From contig JAHDHI010000001.1 of NCBI GenBank assembly GCA_020631395.1, positions 1 to 64,000 of the forward strand: a DNA stretch of 64,000 nucleotides. Direction: 5' to 3'. The notes under the pieces are model-generated. The model worked only from the letters and a program-made list of their open reading frames with translations. It did no database searches and was not told where the DNA came from. The translations under genes and the position numbers were made by a program. The DNA comes from Bizionia sp. GTDB taxonomy: Bacteria; Bacteroidota; Bacteroidia; Flavobacteriales; Flavobacteriaceae. Within the stretch, counting starts at the first letter, position 1. Every line of letters begins with the position of its first letter. Shown in pieces: positions 27,969 through 36,715 of the stretch.

Positions 27969-28675
27969 TGCTTTACTCTGCTCTCATTTTTGGCTTGTTA
28001 GGCAGTTTTCACTGTGTGGGAATGTGCGGCCCCATCGCATTTCTATTGCCTCTGGATCGTAAAGACAAAACCAAGAGTACCTTACAATTGTTGAGTTATC
28101 ATCTAGGTCGCATAACTATGTATGGCTTCCTTGGCTTATTATTTGGCATTGTAGGGAAGAGTCTCAATCTATTTGGCTTTCAACAACAGCTATCGATTGG
28201 CATTGGTGTATTGATGATCCTTACCATATCGATTCCCCAAAAACTATTTAACCGTTACAATTTTTCCAAACCCATCTACAGACTTGTTTCCAAGGTAAAG
28301 CATAAAATGGGCAATGAATTGAAAAAGAAAGATCCAGGTACGTTTTTCACCATTGGCTATCTTAATGCATTGCTACCTTGTGGTCTCGTATACATGGCCA
28401 TTTTTGGTGCAATGGCTACAGGTGAAACATGGGAAGGAAGTTTGTATATGATAATATTTGGACTAGGTACGATCCCACTTATGACCACAGCAATACATCT
28501 TGGAAACTTTCTTACCAAAACGGCGAAGCAACGTGTCTTGAAAGCAATACCCATCTTTGTCATCATAGTTGGCTTGCTATTTATTCTAAGAGGTTTGGGA
28601 TTGGGGATTCCTTACCTTTCTCCTTCAGAAATGATAACAGTCGAGAAAGTCGATTCGAAACATAACTGCCATTGA
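27965..28675 (+). CDS. SafE/TauE-like membrane protein of the cbb3 cluster (CcoH2-type)
   Basis: A 236-residue inner-membrane protein of six helices in the sulfite exporter TauE/SafE superfamily. The first helix carries GSFHCVGMCGPIAF, and the fourth has NALLPCGLVYMA. This Cys/Met-rich pattern recurs in the subgroup that lies beside cco genes and is thought to move copper. The C-terminus ends with HNCH. It is the last gene of the operon (ATGA overlap with ccoH). Its annotation as a sulfite exporter is probably wrong in this setting. Confidence 0.8.
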   Translation: MMLYSALIFGLLGSFHCVGMCGPIAFLLPLDRKDKTKSTLQLLSYHLGRITMYGFLGLLFGIVGKSLNLFGFQQQLSIGIGVLMILTISIPQKLFNRYNFSKPIYRLVSKVKHKMGNELKKKDPGTFFTIGYLNALLPCGLVYMAIFGAMATGETWEGSLYMIIFGLGTIPLMTTAIHLGNFLTKTAKQRVLKAIPIFVIIVGLLFILRGLGLGIPYLSPSEMITVEKVDSKHNCH

Positions 28676-28716
28676 GATACCATAATTTGAATCCCATTGA
28701 GGTATGACTAATATAA

Positions 28717-28745
28717 AAGCTGAACAACATAACATTGCTCAGCTT
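28717..28745 (+). terminator. hairpin after the cco operon
   Basis: AAGCTGAACAA pairs with TTGCTCAGCTT with one mismatch around a short loop. No T-run follows, so termination is only a suggestion; it lies about 40 bp past the last cco gene and before the converging hemN. Confidence 0.35.
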
Positions 28746-28803
28746 CTTGAGAAAGTAACGAATCCATATAGATCACTTAAATACAGCTACATTACCTAAA
28801 GTG

Positions 28804-30168
28804 TCAAATGGTCATTGAAAATAGTTTTGTTTCTGGCTTTTCTCGTTGCAACCTAAGATCGAATGGTAGACATATGTTCCTTACAAATGGTCTTCCCTTT
28901 AGTGTGACTTCCAAACATCTGTCACCTAACTCCACCAAACCATCGTTTTCCAATTCTCTCAATTTGGCCAAAACCTCAGGAAGTTCACTAAAAACCAAAG
29001 CATTGTCTTTCCAAGACGTTTTGAAATGACACATTATATTGAGAATGTGTCGTCTTATGATCAAGTCTTCTTCATTTGAAATATGACCTCTGAAGACTGG
29101 TATTATTTTTTTGCCGACTAGTTCTTGATACTCTTCTACATGCTTGGTATTTTGAGCGAAACCATACCAACTATCACTAATTGCGGAAGCCCCCAATCCA
29201 ATCATCACTTTGGTTTTAGATGCTGTATACCCCATGAAGTTCCTATGGAGTTCTTGTTTTAATTGTGCTCTGTACAATGTATCTGTCGGTAACGAAAAAT
29301 GATCCATACCTATTTCCATGTAGCCAGCTTCCAACAACATCTTCTTCCCTAATTCGTATTGCAAACTCTTTTGTGAGGGTGTCGGCAAATCTTCCTCATC
29401 AAAACCACGTTGACCATTTCCTTTCATCCATGGCACATGGGCATAACTATAGAAAGCAATGCGATCTGGTTTCAACTCCATTGTCTTGAGAATGGTATTT
29501 TCGACATCTTCAGCCGTTTGAAAAGGTAAACCAAAAACAATGTCGTGTCCTACCGAAGTAAAACCAATTGCTCTTGATGCTTCCGTGACTTCTTTCACAT
29601 TTTCAAAAGGCTGTACCCTGTGTATTGCCACCTGAACCTTATGGTTGTAATCTTGAACACCATAACTGACACGTTTGAAACCGTAGTCTGCAAACATTTC
29701 CAGATGCTCGTTCGTGGTATTGTTCGGGTGTCCTTCAAAGCTCAATTCACAGTCTTCCATAAATCTTCCTACCCTACCAATCAATCGAAGTAGGTTCCCA
29801 ATGTGCCTTGGCTTGAAAAAAGTGGGTGTACCACCACCAATATGCAACTCTCCTATATTTGGTTTCTCTCCGAGCAATTCCCTGTAGAGACTGAATTCGT
29901 CTATTAACGATTGTATGTATGGAAGTTCAACAGAATGATTTTTGGTAATGCGCTTGTGACAACCGCAAAATGTACACATGCTCTCACAAAAAGGAAGATG
30001 TATGTAAAGACTTATCCCTTTGGATTCATTGCTTTCATCAAAACTCTTTTTAAGAGTGTCTTTCCATAAGCGCAAAGAGAAAGAACCTCCATCCCAATAT
30101 GGAACCGTAGGATAACTTGTATATCTAGGTCCAGGCACGTTGTATTTTGATATTAAAGATTCTGTCAT
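28804..30168 (-). CDS. hemN: oxygen-independent coproporphyrinogen III oxidase
   Basis: A 454-residue radical SAM enzyme that makes protoporphyrinogen precursor without oxygen, so heme can be built for the cbb3 oxidase in low oxygen. It starts SLISKYNVPGPRYTSYPTVP (HemN hallmark). The cluster motif CESMCTFCGC (CxxxCxxC) lies near residue 60, followed by GGGTPTFF and later GFGLPFQT-like and YSYAHVPW segments. I place the start at the Met at 30168 (alternative 30177); a longer frame to 30201 would overlap the preceding gene. It follows the small membrane protein by about 13 bp and probably shares its Fnr-type promoter. Confidence 0.93.
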   Translation of the reverse strand: MTESLISKYNVPGPRYTSYPTVPYWDGGSFSLRLWKDTLKKSFDESNESKGISLYIHLPFCESMCTFCGCHKRITKNHSVELPYIQSLIDEFSLYRELLGEKPNIGELHIGGGTPTFFKPRHIGNLLRLIGRVGRFMEDCELSFEGHPNNTTNEHLEMFADYGFKRVSYGVQDYNHKVQVAIHRVQPFENVKEVTEASRAIGFTSVGHDIVFGLPFQTAEDVENTILKTMELKPDRIAFYSYAHVPWMKGNGQRGFDEEDLPTPSQKSLQYELGKKMLLEAGYMEIGMDHFSLPTDTLYRAQLKQELHRNFMGYTASKTKVMIGLGASAISDSWYGFAQNTKHVEEYQELVGKKIIPVFRGHISNEEDLIIRRHILNIMCHFKTSWKDNALVFSELPEVLAKLRELENDGLVELGDRCLEVTLKGRPFVRNICLPFDLRLQREKPETKLFSMTI

Positions 30169-30181
30169 TTTTCTCATACCC

Positions 30182-30472
30182 TTAAAACAACAATGTGCCA
30201 ATTATGTTCAATACGTTCACCACCGTACTAATTTCCAACCATCTAAAGATTACTATGGGTCTTTGCACCGTTAAAATGGTAGCGTTGTGCCCACTGCATA
30301 TAATCACCGTTATCATTACCAATAGCATTTGAAAAAAGCCATTGCCATGAGCCAATGTACTCATAATTGCTATGGACCCCAAACAGGTACTCAAGATCAT
30401 TCCCATAGCGGAATAACCCAATATGTTTCTTGTATATTCTTGTTGAAATTTAGATAATATAGTCATGATCAT
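30182..30472 (-). CDS. small three-helix membrane protein upstream of hemN
   Basis: A 96-residue protein, or 94 from the second Met. It has a short charged N-terminus (SKFQQEYTRN) and three hydrophobic helices (about 18-40, 45-63 and 75-95). Gly, Met and His residues occur in the loops (LAHGNGFFQM, CSGHNATIL). No characterised family is recognised. It has an Fnr-type box and a perfect TAACTTTG promoter, and is followed closely by hemN, so it belongs to the microaerobic set. A role in heme or electron transport is a guess from position. Confidence 0.65.
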   Translation of the reverse strand: MIMTILSKFQQEYTRNILGYSAMGMILSTCLGSIAIMSTLAHGNGFFQMLLVMITVIICSGHNATILTVQRPIVIFRWLEISTVVNVLNIIGTLLF

Positions 30473-30524
30473 TCTATTTTTGTTTGTTTATGACAAAGTT
30501 AGAATGAGAAGCAAACATAAAAGA

Positions 30525-30536
30525 TGACAAATGTCA
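30525..30536 (-). promoter_or_regulatory. Fnr/Crp-type box TGACAAATGTCA before the small membrane protein and hemN
   Basis: Perfect TGAC-N4-GTCA dyad centred at 30530.5. On the minus strand, exactly 29.5 bp away, is TAACTTTG (30501-30494), a perfect TAnnTTTG box; transcription would start near 30488, 16 nt before the ATG at 30472. Geometry is identical to the boxes before the stress protein, ccoI and ccoS. Confidence 0.72.
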
Positions 30537-30582
30537 CCTTCAAGAAAAATAACAAGCAACTTCACAAGAAGAAACTGTTAAT

Positions 30583-32091
30583 CTAAATTATAGAGGGTTT
30601 ATCCATATAAGTTGCGTTTCCCAATGCATCAATTTTCAAAACATAATATTCCTTAATCGAAGAAGAAGATTCTACGGCTACCAATATGCGTTCACCATCT
30701 GTTCTTACTCTCACCGAGCCATAAACCAATCTGTTAAAAGCGGGAAACCCCTTTTTCAACTTCACCTTCTTGCCATCGTCCTTTACCACTTCCATTGGCC
30801 CCAATACCACTCCCATATATGCAAAGAAGGCAGCCAATTCCGTACAAAAGATCAGTGGCAAATCATTTCTAGAGGCTCTGCCCAATGCTCCCAACAAGTT
30901 GGCACGAGGATGTACGTAGTCCTTCCCTACATTTTCGTCACCAGAAGACACTATGGAGATCACGGGGCTTATTGTTTTGAAAAAATTCAAATGGTATTCA
31001 TGGGATCCATGATGTGGGACCTTCATTATTTCCGACCTGATGTTCACGGCAGCATCTTGTTGAGCATAAGAATGCATCAAATGCTCCGATGCATCAATGT
31101 TCAAATCTCCACCAAAAAAGAAGTTTACATTGTTATAGCTCAACCTTATCGTTACCGAATGCCCATTGACCGTATGCGAAGCCGATTTTGATCCTCTCTC
31201 ATTTCTGTAGTATCTCAATGCATCCTTTCCGTCCAAGGTTTCATTTATTGGTCCCAAAACCTTTATTTTCACCCCATTGTTCTCATGTCTATCAAACTCT
31301 TCATCATCTCCAAACTTCAATCGTCTGACCTTCCCATCTGTGGTCAATAGCTTGTTTATGGCATCGTCCCATTTTTTGAAGGTATTGCTCTTATGTACTG
31401 CATCCCTGGAATCGTTCCAAATTTCCGTAGCATACAATAGTTTTCCTTTGGGCTTCGATGTTCCAAAGGCATTTTTGTATCCTTTCAGTCCTGATTTGAC
31501 TAGTCCATTGTGATATATATTCCTTGCTTTGAAGAAAATACGTTTCCTTTCAGTAGGATGAGTCTCTGTTTCCGGTATTTTAAAAAGTCCCGAAAAATGA
31601 TCTGCATCTCCGTGCGTAACGATTATGGAATCAAAGACCACGGGATTAGTCTTTGTAGTTTTAGGATATAGCGCAGCCAAAATCCTTGAGATGAACTTCC
31701 CTTCTCCTCCATCTATCAGTATTCTTTCTCCAGATGGCAAGCTCACAATGGATGCGTCCCCTTGTTGAACATCCAAAAACAGGACTTGCAATAAATTACC
31801 CTCCCTAAAGCACAAAGGCAAATAACCAATGTTCTTTTTGAATTTCTTGTTAATGTACCCTTCTTCGAATTCTCCAGTACCGTAATTGTAAAATTTGACG
31901 TCTAGTTTTTTACGAGTAGCATCCTCGTTTTGGATATCATCGATCAATTCTACTTCATCCCCCCAAAATAACATTCTCACCGTTTTGTTCTTTTCGGATT
32001 TTTGATGTACTCTATTCCATCTGGTTCCTCTTAACCTTACAATGTACTCGTCCAATATTTTCTTTCCCATCTTGAAATCATTTAAAGTCAT
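30583..32091 (-). CDS. ComEC-like metallo-beta-lactamase-fold hydrolase
   Basis: A 502-residue protein without signal peptide or membrane helices. The first 100 residues have no recognised fold, though they contain WGDEVELIDDI. The MBL core starts at FLDVQQGDASIVSLPSGERI. Metal sites are IVTHGDADHFSG, LIDGGEG and VPHHGSHEYHL, then SSGDENVGKDYVHPR, as in the ComEC/Rec2 C-terminal domain. Stand-alone members act as phosphodiesterases or nucleases. It is last in an operon with an FAD oxidase and a lipoprotein, so a nucleic acid substrate is not assured. Confidence 0.8.
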   Translation of the reverse strand: MTLNDFKMGKKILDEYIVRLRGTRWNRVHQKSEKNKTVRMLFWGDEVELIDDIQNEDATRKKLDVKFYNYGTGEFEEGYINKKFKKNIGYLPLCFREGNLLQVLFLDVQQGDASIVSLPSGERILIDGGEGKFISRILAALYPKTTKTNPVVFDSIIVTHGDADHFSGLFKIPETETHPTERKRIFFKARNIYHNGLVKSGLKGYKNAFGTSKPKGKLLYATEIWNDSRDAVHKSNTFKKWDDAINKLLTTDGKVRRLKFGDDEEFDRHENNGVKIKVLGPINETLDGKDALRYYRNERGSKSASHTVNGHSVTIRLSYNNVNFFFGGDLNIDASEHLMHSYAQQDAAVNIRSEIMKVPHHGSHEYHLNFFKTISPVISIVSSGDENVGKDYVHPRANLLGALGRASRNDLPLIFCTELAAFFAYMGVVLGPMEVVKDDGKKVKLKKGFPAFNRLVYGSVRVRTDGERILVAVESSSSIKEYYVLKIDALGNATYMDKPSII

Positions 32092-32155
32092 TATCCATGT
32101 TATCTATGAGCAAGCATAATTGTTTTTTATTAATTTTCAGTGCAATAAGTACTGC

Positions 32156-33760
32156 CTACAAGGATACTATCCAATCCTCAGTATCTCCCAAATCCTTATC
32201 GGACAACCCAGTGGTTTCCAAAAAATCATTGGAAAAGAGCCTGGCCATGTCATCGGAAAGCAAACCATTGCGATAGTTCTTCCATTCGTTTACCTTGTCG
32301 TCACCAAACATGTGCGTTACCAGGTCAGGAAATGCCCAATCACTTGTTTTCCCCCAATGTATGGTGAAAGGAATGTCGTTCTGTTTCAACGTCTCTATCA
32401 TTCGTCTTGAAAATTCAGTGACGCTCATTATACGCTTCGTCTTCTTCCATAACACACCATCGATCTCTATCATGCAAGTAATCGGAAACTTTGTAAAGGC
32501 CAACGTCGCTTGTGATTTTTTAACGAAGCGCATTGCAAATATGCCTGGAATTGGACCTTCATTCTTCGTAAGACATCCTAAAAGCTTCATGGTTCTTGGC
32601 GCATCTTTGTGATCGACTCCAAAGGAACAAGCAAAAGCTGGACCTTGGTATGGCGCATCCCAGAATATCTCTGGAACAGTTCCTACAAGTTCCTCATCTA
32701 CGGTTGGCAAAATGGTTTTTCTCAAGCGTCTTACCAACCACGGAATGCTCTTTGGAAACTTTTCAGCCATTTTTACAAACAAGTGAATCAAATCACGATA
32801 TAGAGATTCTTTTATTACCGGAAATGGATCTTCATATGGAACTGCATATGCTTTTTTATACATCAACTCCACCACATATTCCGGATCGTCATTGTATTGA
32901 TTTATGAATATCTTGTAATGATATGGTCTATTGGCATTTCCTTGGGCATCGGTTTCCTCAGGAATCTTGAACAGTGAATTTTTGAAGTCCATCGTTTCTG
33001 CCAACTTCAAGGCAATATGCTTGTCTATTTTCTTGACGTACCGCTTCAACAAAAAACGCGGTTCCGACTCGATGACCACGCCATGAATGAATCCAAAAGC
33101 TCCCAAGCCAACCAATGCAGCATTGAAAAGTTCATCGTTTCGAATAACTTTAGCCTTCAACTTAGATGCAAAAGCATTGCTCAAAGCTGGTTTTGTATGA
33201 CGCTCCAAGTAAATGACATCTTCAGGGTTTGGACCGACTATCAGGTTCAAACCTACCACATAATCTTGAACGGAACCGACATCCAATGCAGAACCATGGA
33301 CTCCTGTAGAAATACAACCCGCTATGGTTTGCCCATTGCTTGCTCCTGTCGTTTTCAACGATTTCCCATGTGCAGACAATTGTTTGGACACTTCTTTTAT
33401 GGTGTTTCCACACTCAAACAAGAAGAGATTGGTAGCATCATATGTCGTATCATTGTGGCAATCTCCATCTCCTATTGGCAAATGTATGTTCATAAATCCA
33501 TTGTAGTGCATTCTATCCTTATGATGCGCTATGTTATTCATGGACCATCGAGACCCGTAAGCCCTAAAGCCTTCATTGTCATCAGCAGTTTCTTTTATCA
33601 ATCTCTGAATTTCCCTTGCTGCATCGTTATAACGATCTATTTTATTGGGAATGTTTCCATCGCCTGCCAACTCTGTGACATATAGGGTCTTCAATGGAAA
33701 AGGACCATTGTTGTGCAATGTATCCCACTTTGTCTTTGGATGTGCTATAGTAGTTGCCAT
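32156..33760 (-). CDS. FAD-linked oxidase (PCMH type, aldonolactone oxidase-like)
   Basis: A 534-residue flavoprotein. The PCMH-type FAD-binding part (about 90-260) includes GASNGQTIAGCISTGVHGS and VGLGAFGFIHGVVIES. The His in STGVHGS is where some relatives attach FAD covalently. The C-terminal substrate domain is long and resembles gulonolactone / arabinonolactone oxidases only loosely (IHWGKTSDW near the end resembles their HWGK motif). It has no signal peptide. The lipoprotein ends 7 bp upstream and the MBL gene begins 64 bp downstream. Substrate unknown: a sugar lactone or another alcohol is possible. Confidence 0.8.
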   Translation of the reverse strand: MATTIAHPKTKWDTLHNNGPFPLKTLYVTELAGDGNIPNKIDRYNDAAREIQRLIKETADDNEGFRAYGSRWSMNNIAHHKDRMHYNGFMNIHLPIGDGDCHNDTTYDATNLFLFECGNTIKEVSKQLSAHGKSLKTTGASNGQTIAGCISTGVHGSALDVGSVQDYVVGLNLIVGPNPEDVIYLERHTKPALSNAFASKLKAKVIRNDELFNAALVGLGAFGFIHGVVIESEPRFLLKRYVKKIDKHIALKLAETMDFKNSLFKIPEETDAQGNANRPYHYKIFINQYNDDPEYVVELMYKKAYAVPYEDPFPVIKESLYRDLIHLFVKMAEKFPKSIPWLVRRLRKTILPTVDEELVGTVPEIFWDAPYQGPAFACSFGVDHKDAPRTMKLLGCLTKNEGPIPGIFAMRFVKKSQATLAFTKFPITCMIEIDGVLWKKTKRIMSVTEFSRRMIETLKQNDIPFTIHWGKTSDWAFPDLVTHMFGDDKVNEWKNYRNGLLSDDMARLFSNDFLETTGLSDKDLGDTEDWIVSL

Positions 33761-33766
33761 AATGTA

Positions 33767-34129
33767 TTAATTTGATGATTTGACGCAAACATATTTAACC
33801 TTCATTTTTCGTTTCCTTCCAAAGGTCACTGCACTTAGCAATACACTACCTAGGGTGTTCCTATATTCTACCGTATGCAATTGCCCTGATTTGCACAAGC
33901 TACTTTCCTTTATTAGAAATGTTGGAATGCTCGTAGTTGCCTTTATGGTGAGGGTTGTATCTATTTCCACCACGCTCATGTTTCTATAGTCGTCTGTTCT
34001 TTCACTTATGGGATCTGGTTGTTCGTTCCCCTTTATGCTTTTAATCCTTACGGAATAGCATGATTGCAATACAACGAAGAAGCAAGTCAATACTAAACAT
34101 TTGGACATCGTTAATCTTGATTTTTTCAT
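33767..34129 (-). CDS. small lipoprotein, unknown
   Basis: About 120 residues from the Met at 34129. A lipoprotein signal ends in VLQSC (Cys at about residue 24). The mature part has short beta-like stretches (VVEIDTTLTIKATTSIPTFL, HTVEYRNTLGSVLLSAVTFG) and ends in a basic KRKMKVKYVCVK. The open frame reaches 34204, but only the internal start gives a proper lipoprotein signal. It precedes the FAD oxidase by 6 bp. No family is recognised. Confidence 0.6.
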   Translation of the reverse strand: MKKSRLTMSKCLVLTCFFVVLQSCYSVRIKSIKGNEQPDPISERTDDYRNMSVVEIDTTLTIKATTSIPTFLIKESSLCKSGQLHTVEYRNTLGSVLLSAVTFGRKRKMKVKYVCVKSSN

Positions 34130-34509
34130 TTCTATGGTTTTTGTGGGTTGTTTATGAACTTCCATCTCACATTTAATACTCCAGTAGTGACATAAAACAT
34201 TCATAATTAAAAATATACTTGAAATAGGATGTTTTTATTCAACTGAAAATTAATTATTTACAAAAAGGGATTCAAGAGGCAAAACACCCTTTATTCAGAA
34301 ATCCAGTCAAACCAACACTAAACATCTAAAAGCAAAACAATTAAACCGCCTTGTAATTGCCAAAACATTTCCAATTCTCACAATGAATCAATGCTTCATT
34401 TTTTCATTGTTCTCGATTTATTAAAGCGCAATTCCACTTATACTTTTCTTTTTCATATATTAGCCGTCATTAAAATATAAATCTTAATCATTAACACAAA
34501 CCTACCCTT
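34130..34509. other. 380-bp divergent intergenic region
   Basis: Very A/T-rich gap between the minus-strand lipoprotein operon and the plus-strand gene at 34510, presumably carrying two promoters. I see no convincing TAnnTTTG element, strong hairpin, repeat or ORF here. Confidence 0.5.
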
Positions 34510-35301
34510 ATGAAAAACCCTACATTATTTAAATTAGTAATGTCAATAACTCTTTTGTCATTTCTTTCAGGATTCTCACAAGACAAACCAGTGACTCAGC
34601 TTTTAAAGTCTTACATAAAAGCATCTAACGAATTGGGTGCGAATGAGGATGCAGAAAATATATTGGCATTGTTCGATAAGAATTACCAAAACAATACTGC
34701 ATACATAGGATTGACTGGTGTATTGCACAGAACATCTACCACCTATGGTCAATTTGCAGATAAATTGGCTGAAGACATCAAAAACAAAAACTACAATTTC
34801 ACAATGTCCTTGGGTGAAACGGTATACGAATCTCAAAAAGATAGAGCTGGAACCGTATCTGCCCTTATAAACTTTCAATCCAAGATTGATGGAAAAGTAG
34901 CGGAAAAAGGCACCATTTTAATGAACATCGTAGCTTCAAAAATTCAAGGAGAATGGAAGATCACACATAACAATACCGTTAGAGTTTCTGAGGAAAGCGA
35001 AATAGGCAATTGCGTATGCTATTTATTTTCCAAGGGAAAATCTTTCTTCAATGCTGAAACTTACTATCCAGCTGGTGTAAAATACGATAGAGAATACAAA
35101 TCGTACAGAGTAAGCGTAAAAGAAGGGAAGCGTAGCATCGTTAACAGAGGAAACAACGACAAGGAATTCATCTGGGAGGAAAACGGAGATGTATTGGACG
35201 GAGGTCGTAAGATAGGAACTGCACAAACACCAGACGAAGCCATACAAGCCGTATTGTCTTTCGTATATGGTAAAACGTGTACGAAAATCAATTTCAGTTA
35301 A
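34510..35301 (+). CDS. exported protein of unknown function
   Basis: A 263-residue protein with a signal peptide at 1-23 (ending GFSQ). About 25-170 could be an NTF2/SnoaL-like fold, judging from LKSYIKASNELGANEDAENI at the start and EWKITHNN near its end; this is only an impression. The second half (about 170-263) is a separate Cys-containing region (NCVCYLFSKG, CTKINF) that may form a disulfide. A terminator follows. It is not in an operon with its neighbours. Confidence 0.6.
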   Translation: MKNPTLFKLVMSITLLSFLSGFSQDKPVTQLLKSYIKASNELGANEDAENILALFDKNYQNNTAYIGLTGVLHRTSTTYGQFADKLAEDIKNKNYNFTMSLGETVYESQKDRAGTVSALINFQSKIDGKVAEKGTILMNIVASKIQGEWKITHNNTVRVSEESEIGNCVCYLFSKGKSFFNAETYYPAGVKYDREYKSYRVSVKEGKRSIVNRGNNDKEFIWEENGDVLDGGRKIGTAQTPDEAIQAVLSFVYGKTCTKINFS

Positions 35302-35326
35302 TTGATTTAACTCATCATAAGTTTTT

Positions 35327-35363
35327 AAAAGCCGTCAATATATGATCTATGGGCGGTTTTTTT
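35327..35363 (+). terminator. intrinsic terminator
   Basis: AAAAGCCGTC (35327-35336) pairs with GGCGGTTTTT (35352-35361) through two G-T wobbles around a 15-base loop and runs into seven T residues. It lies 25 bp after the stop of the exported protein at 34510-35301. Confidence 0.65.
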
Positions 35364-35530
35364 ATGCCCAACATGCAACACATAGACATCTTTTTTTAAT
35401 TTGAATAACCATCAAACAACACTCTTTTTCAGTGGGGACGAAATTAGGCTTTCAATAATTTTGGACTACGTGCAATACTTCGGCATAATTAATGTTTGTA
35501 TTCTTATCTTTGAAACATTAAAACCTAATT

Positions 35531-36313
35531 ATGAAATCCTATTTCTCAATATTATTATTCAGTTTTGCATTTATCCTAAGTGCTCAAAACAACGCTTTCA
35601 AGGCTGGTGAAAAATTAAGCTTCACGGCGTCATACAACATGTCTGGATTGATGACGGACATTGCTCAAGTAACGATGGAAACCAGTGAGGTGAAGACGAA
35701 GTCCTCTACCCTTTTACGCTTGAAGTGTTCTGCCACCACCTACAAGAAATGGGATGGTTTCTTCAAAGTCAGGGATTTGTACGAAAGTTACGTAAACCCG
35801 AAAACGGTAATACCTTACCTATACAAGAGAGACATAAGCGAAGGTGGTTATTATAAATACGTAAAGTACAATTTCAACCAAAAGACGAAAAATGTAAAAA
35901 GTTTGATTCGTAAGAAAACAAAGAACACGGAATCTGGTTTTTGGGATCAAAACAATACCATAAAAATCAAATCGGGAACTAGAGACATTGTATCCACAAT
36001 ATACTATTTAAGGAGTTTGGACATAAAGAAAGCACCAGTTGGAGCTAGCGATACGTTTGTCGTCTTGTTTGACAACAAGGAAACCAAATTTTCATTTACC
36101 TACGTAAAAAAGGAAACCATAGACACAGCCATTGGAAGGAAGGAATGCTACAAGCTCAAAATAAGTGTTGCCAACGATGTGTTGAAAGGGAGCAATAACA
36201 ATTTCCTATGGCTCACGGCGGATGAAAACAAAATACCTGTTTTCGCAAAATTCAAAGTAGCTGTCGGCAATGGAGAGTTAAAGATAAAATCGGCAACAGG
36301 ATTGAAAAACTAA
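35531..36313 (+). CDS. DUF3108 domain-containing exported protein
   Basis: A 260-residue protein with a signal peptide at 1-19 (ending LSAQ). The mature part is a beta-rich DUF3108 domain: FKAGEKLSFTASYNMSG at the start, KVRDLYESYVNPKTVIPYLY in the middle and LWLTADENKIPVFAKF at the end. The fold is thought to be a lipid-binding-like beta sandwich of the periplasm, but no function is established. A clear TATCTTTG -7 box is at 35508-35515, so the leader is short. A small membrane protein gene follows 6 bp later, probably in the same operon. Confidence 0.8.
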   Translation: MKSYFSILLFSFAFILSAQNNAFKAGEKLSFTASYNMSGLMTDIAQVTMETSEVKTKSSTLLRLKCSATTYKKWDGFFKVRDLYESYVNPKTVIPYLYKRDISEGGYYKYVKYNFNQKTKNVKSLIRKKTKNTESGFWDQNNTIKIKSGTRDIVSTIYYLRSLDIKKAPVGASDTFVVLFDNKETKFSFTYVKKETIDTAIGRKECYKLKISVANDVLKGSNNNFLWLTADENKIPVFAKFKVAVGNGELKIKSATGLKN

Positions 36314-36319
36314 AGCATC

Positions 36320-36649
36320 ATGAGAAAACTATTAGTAATTTTGGCATTGACAACATCGATAATAGCTGTGATTTTATCAGTTTTGCCTTTATCCAATCTA
36401 GCATTCATTCCAGCCATCTTGGCTTTCGTATTTGGTCTTTTGGCCTTTTTCAAATCAAGGAAAGAAAACACCTCCAAACATACCATTCAACTTGTATTTC
36501 TATTCACCATCATTGCCTTGTCCCTGGCTACCTATAAATCCATTTTCAGCACTACGGAAGTTGGAGACACTGAGCAGTTGGAACAAAGGGTGGAAGAATC
36601 TTTGGAAGACTCGATAGAAGAGTTGGAAGACATCGAAATTACCGAATAA
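36320..36649 (+). CDS. small membrane protein with acidic tail
   Basis: A 109-residue protein with three hydrophobic segments (about 4-22, 27-44 and 55-72), a basic loop (KSRKENTSKH) between the last two, and a C-terminal tail very rich in Glu (QLEQRVEESLEDSIEELEDI). The pattern suggests an inner-membrane protein with the tail exposed. No family is recognised. It follows the DUF3108 gene by 6 bp. Confidence 0.65.
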   Translation: MRKLLVILALTTSIIAVILSVLPLSNLAFIPAILAFVFGLLAFFKSRKENTSKHTIQLVFLFTIIALSLATYKSIFSTTEVGDTEQLEQRVEESLEDSIEELEDIEITE

Positions 36650-36715
36650 AGAAAAGTTGTCATCTAACCGAATACGAGGATTTATCTATATCTTTGAATC
36701 ACAAACCTTAACCCG

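Noticed and set aside
27965-28675. Sulfite exporter
   Set aside because: Superfamily name only; cysteine motifs and position in the cco operon favour copper-linked oxidase assembly.
33017-33685. A 222-codon plus-strand open frame inside the FAD oxidase region
   Set aside because: It is antisense to a well-supported flavoprotein gene and its translation has no protein-like motifs.
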